Assembly: GCA_037974965.1 (NCBI GenBank)
Contig: JBBPFI010000012.1
Span: 496,001-560,000, forward strand
Reading direction: 5' to 3'
Source: Dacryopinax spathularia
Taxonomy: Eukaryota > Basidiomycota > Dacrymycetes > Dacrymycetales > Dacrymycetaceae
Length of the DNA: 64,000 bases
Of the stretch, positions 36,766-51,600 are shown piece after piece. Every line of letters begins with the position of its first letter. The first letter of the stretch is position 1. The notes below the pieces were generated by a model that was given only the letters and a program-made list of their open reading frames with translations, did no database searches and had not been told where the DNA came from. The position numbers and the translations under genes are program-made.

Positions 36766-38404
36766 ATGTGGCAGGAGAGACCCAGTTCGCTGGCAGGACG
36801 AGCAGGAAGCGAGGAGGAATCGCGCAGAATCAGCGCGGGTGCGTATGACGGGCGGTTGCGTAAGCGCCTCGAAGGGGATCGTCAGCGTTCAGGAGGAGAT
36901 CGGGAGACGCAGAAGGAGGGAAGGAGGGTTGACCATTATCACGCGCTGCGGCTTCTCAGGCGGCTTTGGGTGCGTATGTATGCGGCGGTGTTCGAGACCC
37001 TGGCGAAGGCGGGCCGCTTGGATTCCCGATTTCGGCATATGTCGTACCATACAGTCGAACAGGCTGTAAGCGGTTATGATGGGATTTAGCGTTGCGCAGC
37101 CGGGAGTGAAAGATTGACATGCTGATAGGGGTTGTGACTGGAGAAGAGTCGGGTTAAACCGCATAGTGTAGTCTGAATGGTTATCATTGTGGTTGGGAGC
37201 GCTGATCTGGATGCGAAGTTAGGCGGATAAGTGTGAGAAGAGCATGACGAAGGTACGGGAAGATCAATTCGTTTTGGCCTGATTGGTGATATCGGTGTTG
37301 CACATGGCGAAGAAGCACTGCGCTTCGCGTGATGTGAGAAGACGCGGAGGTGGGCAGAGGGGACGAGACGAGTTGGCGAAAGAAGGGGGCGAGGGGAGGG
37401 GGAAAGGAAGGGATGTCCGCTCAGGGGCTGATGCGCATGGCCCGGCGTGATTGGGCTAGCACACTCTGTTCGGCCATTCCAACAGGGAGGCAACTGTTCA
37501 CCCATCCCTGCACTCCTCCCCATCCCTTCTCAGGACTCTCCCGCTTCCCCCATTCCAACCCCCTCAGCCACCCCTCCTCGTCCCCGGCATACAAAGAGAC
37601 CCTGCGGCCCCTCTCTCTCGCCCCTCTCCTCTTCTCCATCCCTACTCCAGTCATCCCATCCTCCCCCACTCTCCTCCCGCTCACAGTGCCCCTCTTCCAC
37701 ATCCCACTTATTCCAACTCGCAACTTCACCTGGCACGTTAACGCCCCTCTTCCACACTCCATTCCCGTTACCCCGCCCAACGCCTCTGAAACAACGACAA
37801 CCAAGCAAGCAATACCCGCTGCGTCAACGCCCAGCAGCCAACTCGCAACTCACACGATTGAACTCAACCACACGCAAACCCTCAACCCATTCTCAGTTCC
37901 CAGTCCAGTCCGAAACCGTTAGGACCCCAACCCGCTCAAAGGCCCCCGATCACCGCCGGACCGCCCAGCGCAACTCTTGTCCGTTGTGAAGATTCCCGAA
38001 GCCGGTCAAAGTGTGAAGAGCAGACTGCAAAGCGTCATTGTTTGATCGAAACGAAACCGCTCTCAGATCCGCTCAACCCCCGCCTGTCTCACTTCTCTCG
38101 TCTTTGCAAGGTTTACTCGGTGTTCAGCGAAGTTAACGCACAAGCCGAGCCCGGTTTCTGCTCCCGCCGTCGTATTCGTGTGCCACTGTCATCAGGCACG
38201 CAACCCACCTCCAGCGAGCTTACGGACCCCCGCCCCGGAACCCCCGAGACCCGGTTGGACCCCCTGCCACTCTTACTCCCCCGACCCCGCCGTCACACCG
38301 CAGCCCTGGCGTTCAAGCGCACCTCCCGGTCGGTGTCCATCTCCACCCCGCCAACGCCGCCCTACTCCGCTCTCTCTCTCGAGGACATCGTCAACATTTC
38401 AGTA
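36766..38404. promoter_or_regulatory. Long upstream region of the bHLH gene
   Basis: About 1.6 kb. A strongly C-rich, pyrimidine-biased stretch spans about 37490-37760, and the last 350 bp are also pyrimidine-rich. Short open frames upstream of the bHLH start (for example in 37350-37990) are compositional and lack motifs. A long leader with upstream reading frames is possible but unproven. Confidence 0.4.
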
Positions 38405-39778
38405 ATGGACCAAACAGGCGCTCACGATCAAGGCAACCCGGCCAGCAACCCGTCGCCATCTGGGTATGGCCCAACCGCCGACTTTACATTCCTGGCCCCA
38501 TCTGGCGCTTTCAACGTCCCTTACGGCGTGAGCCTCGAGTTCCCGTCGGCGCATGTGCCCTATGAACATCTCCATGCTTCTGGTGCGTCTCTCCCTTCAC
38601 TTCTACAATTGAACGTCTATTACCCCGTTCAATTTCCCCCCTTTGCCCAACTCTTTCTATTCTCGCTCGATTACCCACCCTAAACCCTTTCGCTTATCAC
38701 CCACCCTACCTTCCCCATCCTTCGAACACGTGTTGATCTCTCCCGATTCGGCCCATGCTGTCCTTTGCTTCCCTTCTCTCTCTTCTTACTCTTCTCTCTC
38801 GCATGGCACACCCTTACAGATTCGCTGACACGCCCTTCCCTCCCCTGCACAAATAGCAGACGAGCCTCCCTCGTTCCAGCCCTGGCAGCCCATGCACACG
38901 CCAATGCAGCACCCCGCCTCATTCCCTCCGACGCTCTCCATCTCCCCGCATGCCCTCACTCCCCCAGGCTCAGGCTCCGCTTCGGGCCGCTCGGGTTCAT
39001 CCCACGGCGAGGCAAGCGCTTCTCCCGGCGCATCGCCAGTAAGCGCCTCCACCCCGCCGGCCATCGGGAACCTCTCCCTCTCCCACGGGAGCAGCCATCA
39101 TCACTCTCATAGCCGCGAGTACTCCCATCACCGCCCACAGCCGCACCGCTCCAGCTCACATCAGAGCGGCAACGACTCGAGTGCGTCGCACGGCTCAACG
39201 GGGTCGATGCGCTACGTCATCACCGGCAACGAGAGCTCCGGGAACGAGAGCCGCGGGCATAAGCGCCGTGCCACCAAGCATGCGGATGAGGACAGCGATG
39301 AGGACGACGAGGATGACCTGCCGCCGCGTCGCGGTAGCGGGCAGAGCAAGCGGGACGCCGAGGCGTACGTCTTTCCTTCACCTAATGACGCGCATATACT
39401 TACCTTCCATGCAGGGACTACAACCGGCGGCGTGAGGAGATCCGCAAACAACGTATCGAGAGTGAGCAACGTAGGCGGGACGAGCTCCGTGAGGGCTATC
39501 GCAGGCTGAAGGACGTGCTGCCCGTGTCGAGTCAAAAGTCGAGCAAGGTCTCCCTGCTCGACCGCGCGACGCAGCACATCCGGCAAATCGAGCAGCAGAA
39601 CGAGAATCTCCAGCTGAAGCTCAGCCAAGCCGAGGCTGAACTGGCTAGGCTGCGGCAGTACGTCACTTTCCTGCTTGCTTCATGGGCGGCGGCTAACTGT
39701 ATGCGCAGAATCAACGAGACGCTCATGATGCGGTCTGTGGACGTTCGTCCTCACGGGCCTCCCGGCTACGCTGCGTGA
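38405..39778 (+). CDS. Basic helix-loop-helix transcription factor, 332 residues
   Basis: Four exons, 38405-38582, 38857-39364, 39415-39657 and 39709-39778, encode 332 residues in consistent phase. The N-terminal 230 residues are Ser/Pro/His-rich with an acidic run (DEDSDEDDEDDLPP), a probable activation or regulatory region. The bHLH domain lies near residues 230-290. Its basic region is RKQRIESEQRRRDEL, which has Arg5, Glu9 and Arg13 and so should bind an E-box. Helix 1 ends in RLKDVLP, the loop is VSSQKSSK, and helix 2 is VSLLDRATQHIRQIEQQ. It runs into a leucine-zipper-like coil (NLQLKLSQAEAELARLR) that suggests dimerisation. Intron 1 is 274 nt, several times longer than the other introns in the window. 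The start is the first in-frame ATG. Confidence 0.88.
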
Positions 39779-41193
39779 AAATCGCCATCGACGAGCGACA
39801 CGGTTTCAACTTTTCTGGGCTGTACGATTGGACTAAACATCGTGGTTTTAATGCTTTGCTTCCGACATTTTCCTGGCTATAACGGGCTCTTTTCTCAACA
39901 TTTCCCCTGGACGAAGACGACGACCGCGACGACGGTCGAACACGGGCGGCTAGCCCGCCCACTGGCGCTGGTATGTGGATCAACATCGCTGCCCCGGACG
40001 GCAGCATAGGCAAACAACACCGTTCCCTCCTGGACGACATCTCGCGCATCTCCTTCGGACATCTGTCCGTAGCTTGGACACGTCATCTTCTCGCTCATCG
40101 TTGAGCTCATCCACCATGTAATGCTTCAACTGGCAAGTAGGCTGCGCCAGCCGCACGCCCTGCAAGCTGACCGAGGCGACCCGGAGCCGCTGCCTGCGGG
40201 CATGCTCTACAATCCACTTCGATACCTCTTGGGGCCGTCACTACCGGTGATTCTCCGCTCGCATGCGACGTTTGATCGATCCCGGTATTCGCACTTCCCC
40301 TTAATCGTTGCGGACATGGATATATGGATGAAGATATGCTCTTTCGATGGTTGTTAGGATAACATCCGCCTCGCATATTGGAGGTCTTCGAGATGCCGTT
40401 CATCAGGTCGAGCGGACAACACGGGAACCAACACCCGAGACGACAGCGGTGGGCGCCGTGCGCCCTCGTGGTCAGCATCCGTATCGAGCTCAACATGGTC
40501 GAGACACGATCCCGCGCACTCTTTACCACCAAGAGATCGGTAGATCCCGCTTCGTACCGTGTGCGGAGCGGCGATTGTCTCCCTGTTTTGCGCTCTGCGG
40601 ATCCCACACCGCTCCTCGCTCTCATACGCATCTTGATGATACGTTCGCTTGTCGGCAGCCCACCGTGTGGGCTTGCACTCCCATCCCTCGTTATTGGGAA
40701 CACAGACGCCGACAGCAAATCCCGTTTGCCAACACACTCTCTACGTTGATCCCGCCAGGTTCCGACCCCACCGTCAAAGCTCGCCGTCACGACTTCTTCT
40801 TGTGTCATAGTGATTTCATTCTTGCGAACGCCTCTTCCGAACGAACTCGACCCACGCTCCTGACTCAACTCTGCAATCCTGCAACACTATCAACACACGC
40901 CCTCTCGGTCTGAACACATCCAATCCTCGAAAAGTACTATCTTGTTTGTTTTTCCCCCCTCGAGCTGTTGTCTCTCTCCAATCGCACGACAGTCCTTCGT
41001 CTCTCGGTCTGATCTCTCAATCCCCTCCCTCTCTCGCCACGTCATCTCCTTGTTTGTATCGATGTAGTCACCTAGGGAGTCGTCGGCGGGCGCGGAAAGA
41101 GTTAAAGGCGATAAAGTGCGGAAGTGGTACACTGGGGAAGTTGGGATGATAGGTACATATAGTACATTAGTTGACGATGTGGTTTACGAGTCC
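39779..41193. other. Intergenic region between bHLH gene and the ncRNA locus
   Basis: About 1.4 kb. Open frames of 253 codons (40107-40868, minus) and 189 codons (40347-40913, plus) overlap on opposite strands. Neither has a domain or splice model. Nothing is supported as a gene. Confidence 0.4.
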
Positions 41194-41317
41194 GCAATGA
41201 TTACCTGATGACCCTACATATATGCTGCACACGTATCAAACTGAACTGGCGATGAGTGTAGGCCACCGACCAAGTACCGGTATAGCCTGCCCTGAAGTTG
41301 AGCTGAGCAGTAATTGC
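41194..41317 (+). ncRNA. Candidate C/D box snoRNA
   Basis: In order: box C TGATGA (41206-41211), box D' CTGA (41241-41244), C'-like CGATGAG (about 41250-41256) and box D CTGA (41303-41306). The flanks can pair as a bulged terminal stem, GCAAT-TTAC (41194-41204) with GTAATTGC (41310-41317). It lies 92 bp upstream of the U1 gene. The base before box C is C rather than a purine, and no rRNA guide match was recognised. The motifs are short and could be chance. Confidence 0.25.
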
Positions 41318-41409
41318 TTCCGTCTCAAGTAGCAAGGGCCGCACAAGCCATGGCCCGTGCACCGCTCCAGGGACTACATATACCCCTTGCCTGACTTCGT
41401 TGTCTCCTC

Positions 41410-41585
41410 ATACTTACCTTGGGGGAAGGCTCCCGCTTCACGACCGGGGCCTTAGCGGTTTGGGCTCGACATTGCACGGCGACGCATGGTCCTATTGAGC
41501 CCTTTCCGTTTGTTCTCTCTAATCGGGGGAGCACTCCCTTAATATTTTCCTGCCTGCTTTTCCCACTCTGGGAGTTGCGGGCCAC
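41410..41585 (+). ncRNA. U1: U1 spliceosomal snRNA
   Basis: The 5' end reads ATACTTACCT, the invariant U1 sequence that pairs with 5' splice sites. Stem-loop I is formed by AAGGCTCC (41426-41433) with GGGGCCTT (41446-41453), and its loop contains TCACGA, the U1-70K-type element. The next stem pairs CGG and GGGCTC (41456-41467) with GAGCCC and CCG (41497-41508) around a TTT/TTT internal loop. It encloses ATTGCAC (41471-41477), the U1A-binding heptamer. An Sm-like site, AATATTTTCC (41541-41550), precedes a 3' stem-loop with GCCTGC (41552-41557) pairing to GCGGGC (41577-41582) and an inner CCC/GGG pair. The length of about 175 nt fits U1. The Sm site deviates slightly from consensus. The 3' end is approximate, just before a T-run at 41589-41596. 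Confidence 0.85.
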
Positions 41586-42785
41586 CCTCTTTTTTTGTGA
41601 CTCTCGAGCATTGTTTAGGGCCGGCTCTTTTTTACTTGGGCCTACATAGCCTTGCTCCCTATAGTAGTTGTGGCTTCCTTCGTACTGGACCAAATGAAAA
41701 TAAATTTACATGCCTCTATATTTGACGCTCTTCTTCGCTGGTCGTCTGAATCATAAGTCATGGACGTTTTCGACATCCCCGTCTTTCAAGGTTCTCAGAC
41801 ATGACAACGGCTGCAGACAGCTCAATTCACACCATCAGGTTTCAACTGCATTGACATGATCATTGGATCGCAACTAACAGACAACGAGGCTACTGCCATT
41901 TCATTCCATGGCCCTCATCATTCGTCCTCTTGAATGACCACTACTACGCTACTACCTTCGCGCTTGCTGACAGCTTTACTGCCCGCCGCGGCGCCCTCTC
42001 CTCTCCCTCGCCCTCTTTTTCCGTGTGTACAAAGAGGTAGGGAGAACGGAGGAATCGGAGCCGCAATATGACGAGCTGACGACTTGAGCAAGACGACGAG
42101 TCCGATGGCAACTGATTGCGCCATTTAGCTTGAAAGATAAGAATGGGTTGAAGAAAATGAAGAAGCGAGTGGACGGAGACTTGATAGCAGTGCCATGAAC
42201 ATGTAAGAGGCTTTGAACTTCGTAACAGAGGAGACGGCTTGTTGGACGAGAAAATTAGTGGGAAAGGGTGGTGGAAGCGGTGGGTCGTTGGCCCCGGCTT
42301 ATTGGTGAATCGGGTTCGAGGGGGCATGGTTTCGTACAGATTCTTGTACATCGCATCGAGAATTGCAAAGGAAGGAGAAAACGTGGTGCCGAGACGGGAA
42401 TGCTGTCGCTCGGAGGGGGGATTGGTGATAAGGGGATTGACAGTTGAATGGCTTGAAATTCGGTGGGGCGTCCGATGAAAGATTAGTGGTGATGGGTGAT
42501 GGTAAAGACGGCTCGGCCGTCCGCACGTGAAGTCGGTCGTCGCGAGGAATAAGCGCGGAAAAGCATTGTTGCTTCACCCCAACATATTCGGCGTTGGTTC
42601 CTGTCGATGCCATATCTCTTGAATGGTTTCATTGTATGCTCCGGCCAAACTTCTTGACGTGCACGGCCAGCCGGGCGCCGCTCTTGGCGACGTGCATCCA
42701 TCGCGAGTCATTCTTGACGCCACCCCTACGATTGCGGCCCCGCCGCCAGCGCCAAGAGAATAACTAAGCACAGCGAACAACCGCA
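41586..42785. other. Intergenic U1 / casein kinase 1 3' region
   Basis: About 1.2 kb. Short open frames on the minus strand (42299-42613, 41944-42351) lie downstream of the kinase stop and have no motif. They are probably 3' untranslated or intergenic sequence. Confidence 0.45.
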
Positions 42786-43908
42786 TTACGACTGAAACTC
42801 GCGCTGGCGGGATTGCTGCCGAGCCGCATAACGTTGCTGCCTGTCGCTCGCCTGTTGCTGTTCTTCTTCGGCCGTAACCTTCCGGCGCGGGGGAGCTTGC
42901 TGCTGCGGCATAGGGAGGCTCTTGGGAATGTTGCTGGGCGCAATGGTGTTAACCTGAGCTTCCTCGCCAGCAGCACGCTGGACGCTCCAGTCGAACACGT
43001 AGTCGTATTGGAAGCCTTCGCGGACGAACAGGTCGCGGAACAGCTTACGAAGGTAGCTGTAGTCGGGTTTGTCGTCGAAACGAAGAGCACGACAATAGTT
43101 GAGGAAGATGCCGAACTCGGAGGGGAAGCCACGGCACAGCAAATCGGTAGGCGTCGTCATCTTCTTCTCCATGATGCGATCATACTTCTGCTTCTTGGTG
43201 GCTGCTTTAAGACCCTGCCATGGGAGCTGGCCACGCAAGAAGTACATGAGCACGTAGGCAAGGGATTCGAGATCATCGCGGCGAGCTTGCTCCACACCAA
43301 GATGGGTGTTGATGCTGGTGTAGCGAGCAGTACCGGTCAAGTTCTTGTTCTCTCTGTACGGAATGTGGAGGTGTGTCTTCGGGTCACGGTACTTCTTGGC
43401 GAGACCGAAGTCGATGACGTTCACCTGGTTGCCGCGCTTGCCGATGCCCATCAAGAAGTTGTCGGGCTTGATATCGCGGTGGATGAAGTTGCGCGAGTGA
43501 ATGTATTCGATGCGGGAGATAAGCTGATCGGCCAGCAAAAGTACCGTCTTGAGGCTGAACTTGCGGTTGCAGAAGTTGAACAGGTCCTCCAAGCTGGGTC
43601 CGAGGAGATCCAGTACCATAGCGTTGAAGTCGCATTCGGTGCCGTACCACCTGACAAACGGCACGCCGACGCCGCCAGCCAAGGTCTTGTACACCTTTGA
43701 CTCATATTCCAGCTGGGGATGCTTGGCCTTAACCGACTCGAGCTTGATAGCGACTTCCTCGCCGCTGATGATATTGACGCCAAGGTAGATATCACCTAAA
43801 CATGAAGTCAGCCTACTGTAGCGACAGAACTTGAGATTAGTGCGCACCGAAAGAACCCGATCCTATCTTCTTTCCGAGCCTGTACTTCCCGCCGACTCGG
43901 AGGTCCAT
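42786..43908 (-). CDS. Casein kinase 1 delta/epsilon-type (Hrr25/Hhp1-like)
   Basis: Two exons, 43908-43848 and 43795-42786, encode 356 residues. Exon 1 ends inside the glycine loop (KIGSGSFG|D). The kinase core is complete: Lys in VAIKLES, catalytic [18 protein letters not shown] in place of the usual DFG-APE layout, the CK1-specific [19 protein letters not shown], and LPWQGLKA. The tail after residue 300 is short and Gln/Arg-rich ([21 protein letters not shown]). It lacks the C-terminal Cys pair of membrane-anchored Yck kinases, which supports the soluble Hrr25/Hhp1 class. That class acts in DNA repair, meiosis, endocytosis and ribosome maturation. The start has the family motif [16 protein letters not shown]. 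Confidence 0.95.
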
Positions 43909-45226
43909 CTTACTGTTTGGGTCCGCCAGGAGGGGCAATCGTGGATTGGTGTAAAGGGTAGACGAGCTGTGGGCGAAGAGAAGGGAGGAGAGGGTCGATA
44001 GAGTGGTTGAGGAGGTTGTAACGGAGTTTGTGGGTGTCGATATGTTTCGTGAGACGCAAGAGGGAGAGGGAGTCTAAGCGATATGCCAGAGGATTGATGG
44101 CAAAGAGGCTGAGTGTATGCTGCTGTTATAGACTCGTCAGTCAGAATCCGTGAGAAGGGCCAGGTGATGCGCTGGAGGAAATGCAGGGTGATAAAGGAAT
44201 GAAAGGAGGTGAAGACAGGGGTAAAGGCGAGCGTCAGTCGCGGCCGCGTTCCGACAGCGACATTTGTCAGCCTCGTGGCAAGCACACGAAGCTTCTCGTA
44301 CCACGTTGGCGTGCTGGTGCACTGGTCGTTGTGATATTGACACCTCGCCTTTACCAGCATAAAAGGCCATTCCGCACGTATGCTTGCGCCCCATATCATC
44401 ACCGCAGCGACGCGTAGTCCCATCCGAAGATGCCAAAGCGATGCGGCCGGCGCCTCCGAATAGGGTTGTTGAAGCCGCACGCGGACCACACACATTCCCA
44501 AATGCCTCTCCAACAATGCCAAAATCGCGCGTCAAATGGTGATAACAGAACAGGATGCTTACCTCGCGGGCTTTGACAGTGCCTTGAGAGCGTGGAAAGG
44601 GGGGATTTAGGAGAGTGATGGGTCGAGGAAGTTCGGAATAGTGATGGGAAAGAGGACAAGGTGTGGCGATGGGGCGAACGAGCAAAAGCGGAGGCGCATA
44701 TGCTTCCGACGGTCCACTCCCACTTCACATCTGCTTCCGAAGCACAGCCTGTGCCTCTCCGCGTCTTCGTCCCGCCATTGTCGGCTATCCAATGTAGCCG
44801 CCGGCCTTCCTTGTCTTCAGCCCCTTTGCAGCGCAGTAGTCTAGTGGAGCGAACTATTCCTTTGCCTGGAAGTCTGCCTGGACCTCTGTCAACTTTTTCC
44901 TCAACCAGGCACAATCGAGATGTCTTCTCAGGGGATCGGGTCATCGGCATCTGATGCTTTTGTTGGCGGATCTGCTCATCTCCGGATTTCCGAACTGCTG
45001 TGGGGCACTGCAGGAGGCTCCTGTCTTGCCGCCCATGCAAAGCCGCATTGATGCATCAGATCATGCTGATCTTGCAGGCAGCTGTGTCTGATTTGTTTTA
45101 CCTCTACTCATGATGACTCAAAGTGATTCTTTATCTGTGACCCTTTGTAGTCGGAATTAGGGCCTAGCACGGGTACTCTTGATCTATGACTACCACAAGC
45201 CGCGCAGTCCTCCTTTACTACAAGTC
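43909..45226. other. Upstream region of casein kinase 1 and 3' side of RecQ
   Basis: About 1.3 kb between two minus-strand genes. It contains open frames without motifs (for example 44399-45040) and pyrimidine-rich patches on the minus strand at 43940-44100, as expected of a 5' leader. A tRNA-like A-box resemblance near 44835 lacks a B-box. Confidence 0.4.
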
Positions 45227-48350
<3,124 letters not shown>

Positions 48351-48615
48351 GATGCTTGAAGGCGCTGTTCGAGTCAGACGAGAGAAGGAGAATGCACATG
48401 AACGGCAGGTGGACCAAACATGTCCCCGTAAACGGGCGGCGCATATATGCGGCGTTCCTCAGGGGCGGTGCCTAGATGGCCGATCTTCGTCAGAATCGAT
48501 GTCTGACACGTGACAATCAGCATTGTTCGCGTACATGTTCTTTATACCGTTGTCATTACAGAACTGTGTTCAACTAAACATACAAAAAAGCTATCACCCC
48601 GTTCCATGCTCGACA

Positions 48616-51600
48616 TCAGACGCCGTTGGCCATAGACTGACGCGTCCTGCCAGTAGACGTTGCGTACATACGCGGAGCAATGTTCATAGCCTGGAGTTCC
48701 TGCAACAGCAGCTTTGCCGCATAAGGAATGTAGAACTGAGTGGAGCGAGTCTTGTTTTTGCACGCGCGACATTCGAAGGTCTGTTTCTTCAGGTTGGCGA
48801 TAGAAGCCAGGCCGCAACTGCATATATTGTGTGAGTCATTATCGGAAAGGAGGTCACGAATGAACGCACATGTCACAGACGTGCAATCTCGCAGCATCAC
48901 TCTGATCGAACATCCTCTCTTTCAGGAATGAAGCGACACCATGCGATATCATGCAATCGCGCTGAGCCATTGTTAGAGTGCATGTCAGACGTTGAGAACC
49001 AGACAACGCTTACCTCCATCTCTCCGAAACGCAACCCACCATCTCTACTACGACCCTCCACTGGTTGTCGGGTCATGATTTGCACCGGACCGCGAGCACG
49101 AGCATGGATCTTATCGTCCACCATGTGCTTCAAGCGCTGGTAATACGTCGGGCCCAAGTAGACTTGTGCCTGTAACTTCCGGCCCGTGTGACCGTGATAC
49201 ATGACTTCTAGGCCGCGCTGCTGGTATCCTTTGCCACGAAGGAGGGCGGAAACCGATTCTACCGTCAGATCCGTGAACGGAGTGGCGTCACCTTCATTGC
49301 CGATAAGCGTCGCAAGCTTGCTGAGCAAACACTCAACCAGATGGCCGATTGTCATGCGCGACGGAATGGCGTGGGGGTTGATAATAATGTCGGGGGTGAT
49401 GCCGTTGGCGGCAAACGGCATGTCTTCCTGCCTGTACGTCATACCGATCGTTCCCTTCTGTCCATGGCGAGAGGCGAATTTGTCGCCAATTTGCGGGATT
49501 CGGGTTGACCGGATTCGAACCTTGACGAACTTCACGCCAGATTCGTTAGTGCTGATCAGCACTTGATCTACGATTCCGTTCTCCGTGCTCTTGAGTGGAG
49601 TGGACACGTCGCGACGAGTGTGCGTTCGTGTCCTCTGCCCGAGCTCCTCGGAATCCGGCGGAAGTGGCGCTGTCTTCCCTATGATGATATCCTCGCCGTT
49701 GATGCCAATACCAGGCGCCACGAGACCGTCAGCTTCTAATTTATCGTACGTGCCGTGCTTCATCCTGACAGTCGTGTCGCGATGCGGCTTTTCGAACTCC
49801 TCAACCGGCACAATGCCTGTAGTCTTCTCCATATCCGTGTATGAGCGGTAATATATACTGCGGAACAAGCCGCGGTCGATTGAAGACTGGTTCATAATGA
49901 CGGAATCTTCCTGGTTGTACCCGGAATAACAAAGAATGGCGACGATCGCGTTCTGGCCAGCAGGCAGTTCTCGGAACTTCAGGTATTCCATCGAACGCGT
50001 CGTAGCAAGGGGCTTTTGAGGATAATAGAGGATGTTCGCCATTGTGTCCATTCGCACTTGGAAGTTCGTCAGGTAGATACCCATGGCTTGCTTGCCCATG
50101 GCGGACTGGTATGTGTTACGGGGAGACTGGCAGAGTTGGTGAGTAAGAGATATGAAAATCAAAGTGGGGCACTCACTTGGTTATGATCAGGGAAGGGTAT
50201 AATAGAAGCACAGATTCCGAGAATCATACTGGGATGAATCTCGCAGTGTGTCCAATGCTCGTGGTGAACAATGGACTTTATCCGTACCGCAGCGTTTTGG
50301 GGCTCATTACTGATGTAGCCCGTACCGCGTTTGGTCTTACTCGCCTCGAGATCTTCGGGAGTCATTGCTATCATGACAGTCTCTTCTTCTTCGGCGTCAA
50401 GAAGCTCGACCATGCCGCTAGTAACGAGCTGTGACCAGCCATATGGTTGACCGAGATCATCCCTGCGTTCTTGCAGCCAGCCAATCTCCCTCTTGGAGAT
50501 GACCAGATTTTGGGTCTGCTCGTTGACGATGAAGAGCGGCCGACATACACGGCCAGCATCGGTGTATAGCCGCAGCTCCCGTTCGCGGATATCGCGGACA
50601 ACGGAAATTTCCGAGCTAATGCCGTCACTTCGCCGCAAGGTACGAACGGTGTTGACGAGATGTTGTGGGTCACGATGAATGCCCATCCAGACACCGTTGA
50701 CGAAAACCTTGGTCGCAGTTAACGGTTCATCGGTTCGCTCGCCAAGTGGCTCCAGGCCCCACTCCTCCAAGAATTCGACGACTGGCTGGGACAGTGATCC
50801 CACGGAAATACACGACATGAGTGCTAGGTTCTTGACGAGACCGCAAGCCTGCCCTTCGGGCGTTTCTGCGGGGCAGACCATACCCCAGTGGGTATTGTGC
50901 AGTTGTCGTGGCCGAGCGATCTTGCCATCGCGACCAATGGGCGTGTTCGTTCTCCGCAGATGCGACAACGTTGATGCGAAAGTGTAACGGTTGAGCACTT
51001 GCGATACACCGGCCTTCGCTTGCATGAACTTCTTCTGGTCACCCCAGTTACCGGTGGCCAAGGAATATTTGAGCCCATTCGTGATCGTAGCAGGCTTGAC
51101 AGCGGCGTTGATGTTGAACTCCCGGTGAGTCTCGACGCACTATCGCATGTGTCAGGATGACGCAGTCCTTCAACGTACGTCAGAGACACTTGCCTTTTGC
51201 ATATATCGGTACACATCCCTAGTCAGTCTACGGAAGAGCATCCGGAAGAGAGTGGCGAGCAGAGGCCCAGCAAGATCCAGACGCTTCTTGCCGAAATGGT
51301 CACGATCGTCCAATTCACGACGATCCAGAGCAGCCAGGACAAGCCGATGCACCATGTATCCGAAAAAATAGGCCTTCTTGGACTCCGCACCCTCCTGCGT
51401 CGAGATATGCGGCAGCATCTCCTTCTGAAGAATCTCCTGAGCGTAGCGAAGACGTTTTTCGCGAGACAGGCCGGTGGTAGTACCACGACGGCCGATGTAA
51501 TCGAGTGCGACTTCGCGATCTTGGATAACAAAGGCCTCCTCGATACATGGCTTGAGCATTTCCAGCATCGCCTGGTCCTCCGGATCGTAGCAGATGTGCT

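Noticed and set aside
40107-40913. Long open frames on both strands (253 codons minus, 189 codons plus).
   Set aside because: They overlap on opposite strands, have no domain, start codons are doubtful, and no neighbouring exons fit. Open frames of this size occur by chance in GC-rich DNA.
41325-41693. 122-codon open frame on the minus strand with a strong-looking GTAAGTATG donor.
   Set aside because: It is antisense to U1. The donor-like sequence is simply the complement of the U1 5' end ACTTACCT.
44830-44880. tRNA-like A-box (TAGTCTAGTGG).
   Set aside because: No GGTTCGANNCC-type B-box at the right distance and no cloverleaf can be formed.
49500-49530. GGATTCGAACC, which resembles an inverted tRNA B-box.
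   Set aside because: It is inside conserved RPB2 coding sequence and lacks the rest of a tRNA.
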